Shown here: positions 53,573 to 63,807 of the stretch, in pieces
Layout of the letters: each line of letters opens with the position of its first letter
Position numbering within the stretch: position 1 is the first letter of the stretch
DNA from: Anodontia alba
Taxonomy: Eukaryota > Mollusca > Bivalvia > Lucinida > Lucinidae
Direction of reading: 5' to 3'
DNA length: 64,000 bases
NCBI GenBank assembly: GCA_964016985.1
Contig: OZ024821.1
Span: forward strand, 91,440,093-91,504,092
Position numbers and translations under genes: made by a program
The notes under the pieces: generated by a model
The model's input: only the letters and a program-made list of their open reading frames with translations
The model's database searches: none
What the model was told of the DNA's origin: nothing

Positions 53573-53806
53573 TTAACTCTTTCACTGCCAAAGGCGATAA
53601 AATGGGTATTTGCAAACAGCATAGATCCAGATGAGACGGCTCAATGAGCCGTCTCATCTGGATCTACGCTGTTTGACATTCAGTCTTTCAACTTTACATA
53701 TGAACGTCTTTCCAAATGATAGTTTGTTAAAAAAAACAAACAAAAAAAAACAAAAAAAAAAAACAGATGACAAATGTCGTCTGAAATTTGGCGCCGAAAG
53801 AGTTAA
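53573..53806 (-). mobile_element. M5 MITE, TTAA-flanked, inverted
   Basis: TTAACTCTTTCACTGCC opens and GGCGCCGAAAGAGTTAA closes it, with the K1-type hairpin at 53613-53678 (GATGAGACGGCTC / GAGCCGTCTCATC) perfectly paired. Confidence 0.88.
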
Positions 53807-54616
53807 GGAAGAAGAACTAATAGAATCAGAATTGATCGGCCTTGTGTCAGTATAATGTGACTGGGTAGAAAACCATGACCATTTTTTAAAAGGAGGTAAA
53901 ACAAATTTGACAGAGTTACATCCGTGACTGTGTACCCATTCCCCTTAACCAGTTGCCCTGTCGGTCTGAAATAAAAACAGGATCAGGAAATATTGTTTAT
54001 TTGACTACAATATGTCAATTGCTTTTCAGACTCTCAGTACAAACAAACCAATCAGAATTTACTAGTCATAGAGCAATCATAAACACGTGTTTCTTTCATC
54101 GTTGAAAATTAAACCGTTTCACAAACAGCTTTGTACCCTGTGCAAACTCACTGACTCTCTTGTTTTGTTTTCAGATTTTAGTTACAATCAAAATTATGAT
54201 ATCAATAAAACTCAGATGGCCAAGTGTACGATATGTTTAAAAAAAAAAAACCTTCCGCACAGGTGTACAAAGTTTCAACAGCGGCGTCTTAATTAAAAAT
54301 CTAATCACACTCGAACTTCCTTGAAATAACAAAACTTCTTTGAAATAATTTTGCATAAAAGGATTAAATTTAATTTCATCTGTAACATGTCAAAAGGGTC
54401 GTTATCCATATGCGAAAAACGCAGGTCCAAATCAGCCTGCGCATCCATCGTTCTTATCGGGACATTCTCCTCTCATCAATACATTATTCTGTGTCCGTTG
54501 ATTCTGTTTGCTGACAAAACAGGCCCTGATCAGTGCGCGAATGCGTATGCTGTTCGGGGCTTTCATGGTCCGAATGTGGCATAAGGACCTCTATCATTTT
54601 TATTTAACTATTTTTA
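53807..54616. other. Unassigned stretch with an M17 fragment
   Basis: GCGAAAAACGCAGGTCCAAA and GGCCCTGATCAGTGCGCGAA at 54410-54545 are M17 pieces. No gene is recognised. Confidence 0.45.
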
Positions 54617-54846
54617 TTAACCCTTAAGCACTAACCACGACTACTGCTGCAGAAACACTGCTGCAGACGACATTTTGATATTTTTTTTTTATTTTCAGAG
54701 AAAATAAGGTTTGACATTTCACGTGAATCGCTACCAGACGATTCTGATGAAATGCCACGTCTTATTTTCGCTGAAAAATAATCATGAGAACAACAACAAC
54801 AATAGAATGGCGTCTGCTGCAAGTATCCTTAGAACTTTATGGTTAA
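54617..54846. mobile_element. M12 MITE, TTAA-flanked
   Basis: TTAACCCTTAAGCACTAACC opens and TTTATGGTTAA closes it. The stem TTTGACATTTCACGTGAATC pairs with GATGAAATGCCACG, and CAGACGAC arms lie outside. Confidence 0.82.
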
Positions 54847-55194
54847 TTCAGTCAGCACTTGTGAAATTTAATAAATGAGCATATAATATTGATACGCATG
54901 AGAGCTGTATGAGGGTAATCCAACAATTTCTCATAGAACTGAACATGCTAAACAGCGGTGATCCTGACAGTTAAACAGCTCATCATGTTCTTCTCATGAA
55001 ATTTATTGTGCTAGTACGAAGATGATCGTAGTTACCATCAATGTTCGGAGAGACAGGCCTGAGAAAGCAGTGTAGAACCTTATCAGACGCCTCATTTAGA
55101 CCAGAACGCTGCAGGTTTTGGCTTTGCTTCGTAATTGTGGCATTTACCGTGTATCTTCACTTATTTTTCTTTTCTTTTTTTTTTTGGACAGGTA
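54847..55194. other. Mostly unassigned; M4 fragment
   Basis: GAGACAGGCCTGAGAAAGCA and TAGAACCTTATCAGACGCC at 55048-55093 are the M4 left half. Confidence 0.5.
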
Positions 55195-55532
55195 CAGTCG
55201 AACCTCAATAGCTCAAACACCGATAGCTCGTTTACCATGGCTGATTCGAACCTGTTTTTGAGTCCCCACGAAATTCCAGAAAGCAAATATTTATGGAAAC
55301 TTTCTTATTTTATCATGAAATAATATGTTGTGCGTACCCATTAGAATCGCCTCATCGAGGCGATTCTAATGAGTACACCCAACATACCATTTTTGTATAG
55401 AAGATCGAAAAGACTTCCCTAAATTATCGCCATTTGCTTCCCGACCTGGAACCATGATTAACTCTCAGTGGCTCGAACTACTCATGTCTCGAACAATTTT
55501 CCATGGTCCCAAAGATGTTAGAGCCATTGATG
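55195..55532. mobile_element. M8 MITE with K2 core
   Basis: CAGTCGAACCTCAATAGCTC opens it next to TA. K2 at 55324-55387 is intact (GAATCGCCTCATCGAGGCGATTC). The right end is worn (GAGCCATTGATGTAG). Confidence 0.82.
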
Positions 55533-55757
55533 TAGTTAATTGATTTGTCTTAGTTTTTTTCTTCGAATTTTAGGGCAGGTAGGGTAAAGGTTAAGTATCC
55601 CAATATTTAGGTTATATATGGTACCCTCGGCGTCTTGTATGATGTGTTTCCTACTATGCTTTTTCTTATCTACTTTTACCTTTTTTAATATTCAAGTACA
55701 CGCACGAAAACGACTGCTCTTAGACAGTACCCAGTAGCACTATCCTTTGAAACGAAA

Positions 55758-56002
55758 ATAAACCCTTAAACTGCCAATCACAACAATTGTCGTCTGCTTT
55801 GTCCTCTGCTTGTGATTCTAAAAGTCATTTTTGCAAACAGTATGGACCCAGATCAGACTGCTCCTTTGGAGCAGTCTGATCTAGGTCCAAACTGTTTGCC
55901 TGTATGCAAAAATAGGTTTGAAAAGTTTGCAAGAATATTCAGCAGACGACATAAACAGACGACATTTTCAGATGCAGGTTCTCTTGGCGTTTTAAGGGTT
56001 AA
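55758..56002. mobile_element. TTAA-type MITE with K1 core
   Basis: AAACCCTTAAACTGCCAATC opens and TTGGCGTTTTAAGGGTTAA closes it. K1 at 55832-55901 pairs CCAGATCAGACTGCTCC with GGAGCAGTCTGATCTAGG. CAGACGAC arms as in M11 and M12 lie outside. It combines features of several families. Confidence 0.75.
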
Positions 56003-56396
56003 CACACAGGCTCCATACATAAAGCATATAACTTTGCAAAATATTTCTTTCTTTCTTTCTTTTTTCTTTCTTTCTATATGTACTGAAAACTTACTTACAC
56101 CCAGCTAAATGACCCTTGCTGACCCCAATTCTTAAAATGTTCACGAAGCCATCAGCCGAAATTTTATTACAATTATTGTATTTTTATTTATGGCGTTAAA
56201 ACGCCCACTATATCATTGTGGCTACTATCATTTGATTTCGAAAGGCGATTTCTATTGTCCAGCAAATGGTCTACTGTACAATCAGTACAATATACCAATA
56301 TTTTGTTAGTCATTGAACTGACCACAAATACGCATGATTCCTCAGATATTTGTTTTATTGCCGGTCCAGTCGTATTTCTGACTAGTTCGCGATTTA
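56003..56396. other. Unassigned stretch with (TTTC)n
   Basis: (TTTC)n lies at 56044-56077. No gene is recognised. Confidence 0.45.
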
Positions 56397-56613
56397 TACC
56401 GTATTTATCCTAATTATTGTGACGGAGAGACCTGGTCGAACAGTGTAGACCCAGATCAGACGCCGCAGAATGCGGCGTCTGATCAGGGTCTACATGGTTC
56501 GCAACTCATTCAGTAGTTTTATAAACGCATCAGCAGGTAGGAAAATAGAATTGTTTAAAATTTAGGACACATATTGATAAGGAGCAAAGGTGATCCGAAA
56601 TATTTAGGGTAAT
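56397..56613. mobile_element. M4 MITE with K1 core
   Basis: TACCGTATTTATCCTAATTA opens it; GAAATATTTAGGGTAA closes it with the last bases worn. The K1 stem CAGACGCCGCAGAATGCGGCGTCTG is perfect. Confidence 0.87.
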
Positions 56614-56724
56614 ATTAGCTGATATATGCAGTAAAAGGAAATATGTGGGCGTGGCTATAAAAAAATCAACTTAATTTAAGGAGAGTTGATAAACTTTCAG
56701 GGAAGGCAACTAGGTAAAGTGTAT

Positions 56725-56835
56725 TTTGATCCCCTTCTGAAAAGGGTCTACTCTAAAAAAAAACAGAATTTGCTCCCATGGGAGCAAATTCTTTCCTTTT
56801 AGAGTAGACCCCTCTCCTGAAAGAATTTGGCGCAC
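56725..56835. mobile_element. M13 MITE with intact K4 hairpin
   Basis: AAAGGGTCTACTCTAAAAAA and TTTTAGAGTAGACCCCTCTC are the arms, with GAATTTGCTCCCATGGGAGCAAATTC a perfect palindrome. A second flank (TGAAGGGCCTTGGCTCATAG) follows at 56865. Confidence 0.88.
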
Positions 56836-56914
56836 AGGAAAGCTAATAGGAAGTCAACTGTTTTCCTGAAGGGCCTTGGCTCATAGGAGAGCTAACAAGA
56901 AGTCACAAAAGCTG

Positions 56915-57302
56915 TCTCCCTTGTAAAAAGTGACCGAAAATCTCTCAAAAGTATCCTCTAAATGTTTATACATGAAAATGTGAATATTTAAATAATGATA
57001 GCAAAACTTAGGAAATAGAGAAATACTCTGGCGACTGTCACTCGATTGTTACTTCAGTACATTATTTCTATATAATTTAATCGTTGCCTTCTTAGTCACA
57101 TTCAACACTTTCAACAACGAAATTGTCCGAAAAAAGATCTTATCTTCTGAACGTCTTCTCGGCCCTTTGGTACAACAAGACACAGTATTCAAACATCCAA
57201 GAATATGATTGCTCGAGGGCGGTCAACTAGAAGCAACAGAACCAAAGCAAAATGTATGAAATACGCTCTAACGCAAGCAGCAACCCACATTTTTATGGAC
57301 CT
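56915..57302. other. Unassigned stretch
   Basis: I see no recognised gene or repeat. Confidence 0.35.
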
Positions 57303-57525
57303 TGAACAACTTTTACCACGTAAGCCACAACGCACTGACATGAGCGCCCAGCGAAGATTCAGATCAGACTGTGCATTTGCGCAGTCTGATCAGAATCTTC
57401 ACTGGGCGCATTTTGGATAGCCAAGAAGACAAAGTTTCTTCATGCGGACAACGAAGACTCTGATCAGACTGCGCGGATATCATAGATTCAGTAGGTATAT
57501 ATGTTTTCTCACGTTGTGGCTAATA
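57303..57525. mobile_element. M16 MITE
   Basis: AAGCCACAACGCACTGACAT opens and CTCACGTTGTGGCTAA closes it. Hairpin 1 (CAGACTGTGCATTTGCGCAGTCTG) is nearly perfect. Hairpin 2 is cut after CAGACTGCGCGGAT. TAA flanks both ends if GCCAC...GTGGC is the terminus. Confidence 0.8.
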
Positions 57526-57527
57526 TG

Positions 57528-57670
57528 CCTCAAGCGAATAGATGTCTTCGAACACACGGGAACCAGCATACTTTGATCAAGGCCTTTGCCGGTCGTTGAT
57601 ACAATCTAATGGTTCTGTTGGCCGACAGTAAAGACCCGGATCAGAACGCTGCTCTGGGCCTTCTCAACCG
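57528..57670. mobile_element. M17 fragments
   Basis: CTCAAGCGAATAGATGTCTTCG and GGCCTTTGCCGGTCGTTGAT keep M17 order. The hairpin is absent. Confidence 0.55.
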
Positions 57671-57694
57671 TATTTACCCTGTCCGTCTGTCTGG

Positions 57695-57700
<6 letters not shown>

Positions 57701-57751
<51 letters not shown>
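57701..57751. repeat. (ATCT)n microsatellite
   Basis: About 12 ATCT units followed by GGTC and GTCT variants. Confidence 0.95.
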
Positions 57752-57824
57752 GGTCGGTCTGTCTGTCACACTCTCTGTCGCTTTCTCAAACTGTATGTCT
57801 GTCTCTCTCTGTCGTTGTCGCTTT

Positions 57825-58640
57825 CAGCGACGGACCGGGACAAAGCAGTACGAAGATCGTACGGAAATCGTGCAGTCATCATGCAGTCATCGTGCAGTAT
57901 CCGCAGCCTCCGCACGGAAATTGTACGAAGCCCGTGCGGCTTCCATACGGAGGCCGCGCGGAGATGATACGGTGTCTGTGCGATCGTCGAGTAGTTTTGA
58001 TCGGTCAGGGCTGCAATTTAATCGCCTGCTCCCTTTCTTCTGTCCTGCCATAATTGCAATCGCAAGTGGGCCACTCTGAGCCTGAGTGATGGTAGTGCCA
58101 TCTTCGATTTTTTTTTTCACTCTTCTAAAGACAATTGTTGAAGTAAAAGGAACAGCTGGAGATGACCAATATATACCCATCGCAAGGCGGCCGCACGGTC
58201 ATGGTGCGGTCGCCGTGGGATTGCCGCAAGATAGCTGTTTTATATCCGTGCGGATTTAATGGCCATTGCACGGGCACCATGCGGCAGCCTTGCAATAGCT
58301 GCGCGGGGGTCGGACGATTATTCCACGAGCCTACAGTCATCGTACGAGTTTTGTTTTTGTTTTTTATTTTGCCCAAATGAACATCTAAAATCTTGCGTTA
58401 TCCGCACGATCAGCGCGCGGCCTCAGTGAGGTGCCCGTGTGGGGATCGTGCGATGCCACCTCGACGTATCTACGGGCTTGCGATTTTATAAAATTTGTCA
58501 TAGATCGGACAAACAAAATCGTAGAAGCTACGGCTCCCGTGATTCCGTACGATAATTGTATGGCCACCGGCTGCCTCCGTACGGAGGCCGCACGGAAAAG
58601 GAGCTACACGGGCATCTTATGGGCGCCGTAATCTCATGGC
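57825..58640. repeat. CpG-rich mosaic of short palindromic motifs
   Basis: Variants of CGTACGGAGGCCGCACGG, ATCGTGCAGTCATCGTGC and CCGTGCGG recur in both orientations across about 800 bases. CpG is conspicuously dense compared with the flanks. Open frames on both strands arise from the GC content. I do not recognise the element. The inverted CATACGGAGGCCGCGCGG (57944) and TACGGAGGCCGCACGG (58579) are the closest internal copies. Confidence 0.6.
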
Positions 58641-58676
58641 AGGCCATATTTAAACAAGGTATTAACGATAGCGTAT

Positions 58677-58699
58677 TGTTATTGTTATTATTATTATTA

Positions 58700-58730
<31 letters not shown>

Positions 58731-58751
58731 CATCATCATTATCATCAATAA
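58677..58751. repeat. (TTA)n microsatellite
   Basis: About 75 bases of TTA/TCA trinucleotides. Confidence 0.95.
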
Positions 58752-59252
58752 AATGAAATCGAGGGCAATTCTGAACTGGCAACAGGACTGAATCGTGCCA
58801 AAATGAGTAATTTCAGAGGGTGCCCGCCTATTCTCAATCGACACCTGTATTTTTTTCCCCTAACTTTGGTAAAAAAGATGGACTCAATAAACTCATAAGT
58901 TTTATCTTCACCCTCGCTGAATATTTTTTTCCTGAAAGAAAAACGTATTTTTTACTCAACAAGTCTATGTTAATCTAAAATAACTACCGCCTAATTTGCA
59001 AGTAAATGGTAAAAACTCACTTTCCGCGATACGTTTCAATTTTGAAACTCAGCATGCGGATATATGGTTTATCGGATTGGAGCCAAATGATGCTTTCTAT
59101 AACGGGGTTCAAACTATAGCTGATTTAAATTTAAGGGATGGGTAGACTCCATTCAAATTAATTTCATATTAAAAACTAATTTCACTGAATTTCATACAAC
59201 CCTGAATGCATCTAGATTATGTGGCAGGTGATTAAATTTGGAGCGCGACAAG
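58752..59252. other. Unassigned stretch
   Basis: AT-rich with no gene, hairpin or family recognised. Confidence 0.4.
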
Positions 59253-59458
59253 TTAACCCATTTTAGTCGGGAAATCCCGCAAAGTGTAATTGGCAAACAA
59301 AGCAGACCCAGATCAGACGCCGCAGAATGCGGCGGATGATCAGGGTCTCCACTGTTTGCAAATAGTTTCAAGGAATATCTAAATCACATAGCCTAAACTG
59401 AAATTGATTCTTCCAAAGTATAGCGTGTGGGGAGTCTTTTCAGTCTAAAATGGGTTAA
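59253..59458. mobile_element. M6 MITE with K1 core, TTAA-flanked
   Basis: TTAACCCATTTTAGTCGGGA opens and CAGTCTAAAATGGGTTAA closes it. K1 reads CCCAGATCAGACGCCGC with GCGGCGGATGATCAGGG. Confidence 0.87.
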
Positions 59459-59860
59459 ATACTGAATCCCGTCTCGTTTGCAGAACTTACATATGTAGAC
59501 CAACTTGCTGATCTGGGCGGTCTGACCAGGATCGGAACTTTTTACATATGTCATAAACTAAAAATAAATATTGCTATATATCATTTCCATAAAAAAAAAA
59601 AAAAAAAAAAAAAAATAAAAAAAAAAAATAAAACACTAAGAATATTTGAGCTTAACGTTGTACAACTGAAAATCGAGACACGCGTCAGCTTTAATTTTTT
59701 TTAAAAAGTCTTTATTTCCTGTAAAGTCAATATTTTATTTCTTGAAATGTATATTTATTATGGTTCTTTGGAGAGATCTTGGCCGGAAAACAACTGGGGT
59801 AAATCTGAGTAGCCAGTTGTCAGTGACACCGACAGTTACTACAGAGAAAGGCTGTGAAGT
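59459..59860. other. Unassigned stretch with an A-rich tract
   Basis: A-rich at 59591-59631. No gene is seen. Confidence 0.45.
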
Positions 59861-60078
59861 TAGACTGGCTCCAGTCTCCAGTGACTAAATATTTCTCTCA
59901 TAATCCTGTTTGATAATCCTCTAAACTAAAACCAAAAAAATATCATGACTATAAAGGCTGGTCACTAGTGACCAGCCTCTATAGTCATGATATTATTTTT
60001 GGTTTTATTTTAGTGGATTATTAAACAGGATTATAAGAAGAAAAAAATATTTAGTCACTGGAGACTGGAGCCAGTCTA
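59861..60078. mobile_element. M2 MITE, 9-10-bp target duplication
   Basis: 218 bp. GCTGTGAAGT at 59851-59860 recurs at 60079-60088 (ten matching bases, one possibly by chance). The centre palindrome has one mismatch (AGCCTCTATAG). Confidence 0.93.
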
Positions 60079-60154
60079 GCTGTGAAGTGTGCAGACGTAT
60101 TAACTGCTAGGTGAAAAGCAAGGCATCATTTTGACAAAAACGGTGTTGCAGTTA

Positions 60155-60330
60155 ATCTTTACCACTCTATGGCATATTCAGCAGAAGACAAATTGATATT
60201 TTTTTCTTATATTTCCCAGAAAATAGGCTTTGACCCTCCGTGCAAATTGTCTTTCAAAGCCTATTTTCTGGAAATAAAATTAAGAAAGTATTTCATAATT
60301 CATCTACTGAAATGTTTTCCCAAAATGTCT
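60155..60330. mobile_element. M11 MITE, shortened K3
   Basis: TTCAGCAGAAGACAAATTGA and AATTCATCTACTGAAATG are the arms. The AAAATAGGCTTTGACCC stem is followed after a deletion by CAAAGCCTATTTTCTGG. Confidence 0.78.
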
Positions 60331-60430
60331 GACTGATTTTACTTGTCACAGTATGTAACATGCGTGCGCCGTTCTTCGTCTGCGCGTGAGACAGAGAGTA
60401 CAAACAGCCTAGAGCCCTCTGCGCATTGGC

Positions 60431-60636
60431 TAGACTGGCTCCAGTCTCCAGTGATTAAAGATTTTTTTTTTTTTTCATATTCCTGTTTGATAATCCACTA
60501 GAATAAAACCAAACAAATATCATGACTATAAAGGCTGGTCTCTAGTGACCAGCCTTTATAGTCGGTTTTATTTAGTGGATTATTAAACAGATTATAAGAA
60601 AGAAAAAAATAGTCACTGTAGACTGGAGCCAGCCTG
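60431..60636. mobile_element. M2 MITE, 9-bp target duplication
   Basis: TAGACTGGCTCCAGTCTCCA opens it; the right end GACTGGAGCCAGCCTG has two changes. The flanks CGCATTGGC (60422-60430) and TGCATTGGC (60637-60645) differ by one base, a C/T change that could be CpG decay. Confidence 0.88.
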
Positions 60637-60775
60637 TGCATTGGCAGCCTGGTTATGTAAGCTGTCCATTGGTATAATCTTCAAGGGGCTAGGAATTATA
60701 TTTGTGAACATGGTTGACACTGATGAGATTACACTGATGAACAGTATAGTCTGTGTCTAGATGGTCGCATTTGTT

Positions 60776-61021
60776 TTAATCCTTAAGTGCTAATCACAGC
60801 TGCACAGACATTTTTTTTTCTTTTCAGAGAAAATAAGACTGGGTATTTATTTTTAATAGAATAGAATAGAATAGAATATTTTTCAGCTGGAAATATGACT
60901 TGGCATTCATGTGAATCGTCTGCTGAGCAGACGATTCACACAAAATGCCAAGTCATATTTTCTCTGAAAAAATATAAAAAATGAATGTCGTCTGCTATCT
61001 GTTTAGCCCTTTAAGGGTTAA
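60776..61021. mobile_element. M12 MITE, TTAA-flanked
   Basis: TTAATCCTTAAGTGCTAATC opens and CCTTTAAGGGTTAA closes it. GAATCGTCTGCTGAGCAGACGATTC is a perfect central palindrome. An (AGAAT)n run (60858-60880) has expanded in the left arm next to a partial arm repeat. Confidence 0.85.
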
Positions 61022-61573
61022 GATCACATACTTTCTAGGGGATCAGGAAGTGCGATAAGAAATGATATAATTGAAAAGGAATGGCTGGAAGGTTATTCGG
61101 TACAAAACAAATATTTACGGGTGCGATAATTTGTACCACATTCGATCTTGATAATTATTAATACATGCAAAACACTACTTTGATCTTCATCTTCACCGCC
61201 ATCAACTTTCTTTTAGTGACAAAACACAAACAGAACGTGACGTCACGGGAAAGTTGTTTTCTGCTGTGTGAGAACAGCGAAAACCCACAAGCAACCTGTA
61301 CTCAGAGGGCCCCGTCTGTTCACTGTTCAGGTCACATGGGGCGCGTGGGATGGGATGAGGCATCTTTCACTGGGCACACATTTCTGTACATAATAAGATG
61401 CCGGATATAATATGAAAATAATGAGGGTGGTTTTCCTACAGCAGGGCACATATCATAAATTGCTGATTTATTTTTAATTCGAAATTATAGACACAGAGAA
61501 GGTGTGGTTCGGGAAAACACATCTTTTGGCATTTATGATAACGGAGAAAACCTGAACCAGCCTATTCACCAGT
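61022..61573. other. Unassigned stretch
   Basis: The 8-bp palindrome TGACGTCA lies at 61239-61246. An 81-codon frame (61165-61410) starts with a hydrophobic stretch but matches no family I recognise. Confidence 0.4.
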
Positions 61574-61575
61574 TA

Positions 61576-61918
61576 CAGTGGAATCTCAATAGCTCGAACA
61601 CCGATGGCTAATTCGAACTCGGTTTTGAGTCCCTACGAAATTCTTCCGATGGATCAAGAAAACAAATATTTAAGGATGCTTTCGTATTTCATTATGAAAT
61701 TGTATGTTGTTTGTACTCATTAGAATCGCCTCTTCGAGGCGATTCTAATGAGTACACTCAACATATAATTTTTGTGTAGAAGATCGATAGATTTCCCAGA
61801 ATTAGCGATATTTGCTTCCCGACCTGGCGCCATGATTAACCTTCATTGGCTCGAACTACCCATGGCTCGAACAATTTTCCATGGTCCCAAAGGTGTTCGA
61901 GCCTTTGAAGTTCGACTG
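61576..61918. mobile_element. M8 MITE with K2 core, TA-flanked
   Basis: CAGTGGAATCTCAATAGCTC opens and GCCTTTGAAGTTCGACTG closes it, with TA on both sides. K2 at 61717-61757 reads GAATCGCCTCTTCGAGGCGATTC. Confidence 0.88.
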
Positions 61919-61983
61919 TACTTTGATCCTCATGGTCTTGAAAAGTAGAAGTTGTGAGGACATGGGTCCATATATGATTGCAT

Positions 61984-62175
61984 TAACGCATAGCATGCTT
62001 GGTACAGTTTTCAGCAGACCGCACACTGAAATAATTTTCTTATTTTTTCCATTAAAACAGGTTTTGACATTTCATGCAAAGTGTCTCCAAATGGAGACAA
62101 TTTGCATGAAATGTCAAATCCTTTTTTTCTGGAAAAATATAATCGATTTGTCGTCCGCTGAATTAGCCAAGGGAG
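61984..62175. mobile_element. M11 MITE with K3 hairpin
   Basis: TTAACGCATAGCATGCTTGG opens it. TTTGACATTTCATGCAAAGT pairs with TTTGCATGAAATGTCAAA around CTCCAAATGGAG. It ends near GTCCGCTGAATTAGCC. Confidence 0.82.
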
Positions 62176-62215
62176 TTGCAAAGTTTAAGCAATTGTTCGG
62201 TGTTTTTTCAGGGCA

Positions 62216-62420
62216 AGTACTTACCCTAAATATTGGGGCAACTTACCTCTTTACAATAATTGTCCTAAATTTTGAACAAATGTATTTTTACTATCTATAA
62301 GTGTGTCTTAAGAATGTTGCATGAATGCCTAAAAGAGCAGACCCTAATCAGACACCGTTTTCTAAATCTACACTAATTGCTTCTGTTTGTGTATCCCAAT
62401 GCTTAGGATAAATACGGTGA
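62216..62420 (-). mobile_element. M4 MITE, worn K1
   Basis: ACTTACCCTAAATATTGGGG opens and GCTTAGGATAAATACGGTGA closes it. The interior retains GTCCTAAATTTTGAACAAATG and GCAGACCCTAATCAGACACC. The hairpin is poorly paired. Confidence 0.7.
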
Positions 62421-62451
62421 CTTATTAAACTTTTTATATATCACTTTAGTG

Positions 62452-62820
62452 GGCTTGGTGGCCTGGTGGTAAGGGCCTTCGAATTGTAAGCGGAAGGTCG
62501 TGGGTTCTAACCCACGACTTGCAAGTGGAAGGTCGTGGGTTCAAACCCCGCTCAGATCGAGAAAATTTTCAGACCTTTAGTAGCTCCCCAGTCAGCATTC
62601 TACGTAAATCTATAGGGTAGCTGACGGGCCGATGACGGCCCGATGTAGATTTACGTAGAATGCTAGCTGGGTCATACCTAATACTCGACGTGCTTGGTTG
62701 AGTATAAAGTGGACATGGTGGCGCTTGGTGAAAGACAGCAACAAGTGTGAATGGATGATCCATGGAAGCAAGGCTGTACAAATTCATGTGCATAACGCAG
62801 TCGTTGCTGCCTTAGGTGCC
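62452..62820 (+). mobile_element. SINE S3 with duplicated tRNA-like arm
   Basis: The head GGCTTGGTGGCCTGGTGGTAA resembles a tRNA A-box region. The segment TTGTAAGCGGAAGGTCGTGG is followed by GGTTCTAACCC and then occurs again as TTGCAAGTGGAAGGTCGTGG with GGTTCAAACCC, so the anticodon-to-T-arm part is duplicated in tandem (about 36 bases). The body continues past an M1 insertion to about 62820; the 3' end is uncertain. Confidence 0.7.
62587..62671. mobile_element. M1 MITE, TC target duplication, deleted arm
   Basis: 85 bp: CCCAGTCAGCATTCTACGTA ... AGAATGCTAGCTGGG. The left GC-rich core is missing (TCTATAGGGTAGCTGACGGG). TC lies on both sides. It is nested in S3. Confidence 0.87.
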
Positions 62821-63150
62821 TAGTAGCACGCCTAGTAGCGTTAGAATCTTCATAACAACAACACCGACAATTACCACTTTACAATCACTGATACAGAGGG
62901 ACATGAATAAGTGAAAAAGGCAAATGGTATCTAATTTTCTTTAGCTACCCGGAATAAACCATACTTTTTTTTACTGATTGCTGGCCTTTTATCCACACTA
63001 GCACTAAACACATATATAGGGCAGAACGCGTGATTTATTATTATTATTAGAAGAAGAAGAAGAAGAAAAGAGGAAGAAGAATCATATATTTTATTACACC
63101 CGGAAAATGTGTAATTGCCATTGCTTCAGATAAGAGGAGGTATCCGGATA
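62821..63150. other. Unassigned stretch with (AAG)n
   Basis: (TTA)n then (AAG)n at 63037-63080. No gene is seen. Confidence 0.45.
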
Positions 63151-63275
63151 AAAGTTTTCTTATTTCTCCACGAAAACATAGGTTGTGGTACTCATTAGAA
63201 GCGCCTCGTCGAGGCGCTTCTAATGAGTATCCACAACTTGTTTTCGTGGAGAAATAAGCAAAATAACAATATTTT
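63150..63275. mobile_element. M10 MITE with K2 core
   Basis: TTCTTATTTCTCCACGAAAAC pairs with GTTTTCGTGGAGAAATAAG. K2 at 63187-63230 reads GAAGCGCCTCGTCGAGGCGCTTC. Confidence 0.85.
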
Positions 63276-63660
63276 TCGGTTGAAAAAAAAAATTTCTTAT
63301 CTGGAACTTTGATTGCCCAGGCTTTTTTTTTAATTTTGTGTATTTTTTTTACAGGCTTACAAAAATCATTTTTATCATTCTAGTATTCATTTAATATTTT
63401 GTATAAATATTAAATCTTGAAATATAAAGTTAGACTTATGACAGTACAAATGGTTAGTGGTCCTTGAATTAATGTGAAATAGTAGTTTAAAGGCAATTAA
63501 ATCTGTATAAGGTGTGCGAAAACATTTTATGGCTTATTGAATTTATGTTTCCATGGTTCAGAATTCATAACAACATTTAAGTTGATGAAACACTGTGACT
63601 TATATATCAGTGATAGGAAAACTGAATATCATTTGTACAAATCATCTCAAGAACCGAGTC
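63276..63660. other. Unassigned AT-rich stretch
   Basis: Poly(T) runs near 63323 and 63343. No gene or family is recognised. Confidence 0.4.
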
Positions 63661-63662
63661 TC

Positions 63663-63770
63663 AGTAGTAGAAGTAGTAATAATGATAGTAGTAGTAGTAG
63701 TAGTAGAAGAAGAAGATAGAGAGAGAATATGTGTTTGTGCGCGCGCGTGCGCGTGCGTGCGTGTGTGTAA
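63663..63770. repeat. (TAG)n, (AGA)n and (GCGT)n microsatellites
   Basis: TAG units at 63664-63705, GAAGAA at 63706-63717, and an alternating GC/GT run at 63735-63768 with Z-DNA potential. Confidence 0.9.
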
Positions 63771-63807
63771 AACTGCTCATTCGACTCAGTATGTTGGTCA
63801 TTAGCGC

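Noticed and set aside
57609..58079. 156-codon open frame, the longest in the window
   Set aside because: It runs through the (ATCT)n microsatellite and the CpG-rich mosaic, where stops are rare for compositional reasons.
61239..61246. CRE-like TGACGTCA as a promoter element
   Set aside because: A single 8-bp palindrome without a gene or transcription start nearby has no weight.
62452..62555. tRNA gene
   Set aside because: The duplicated arm and attached repeat body make it a SINE head.
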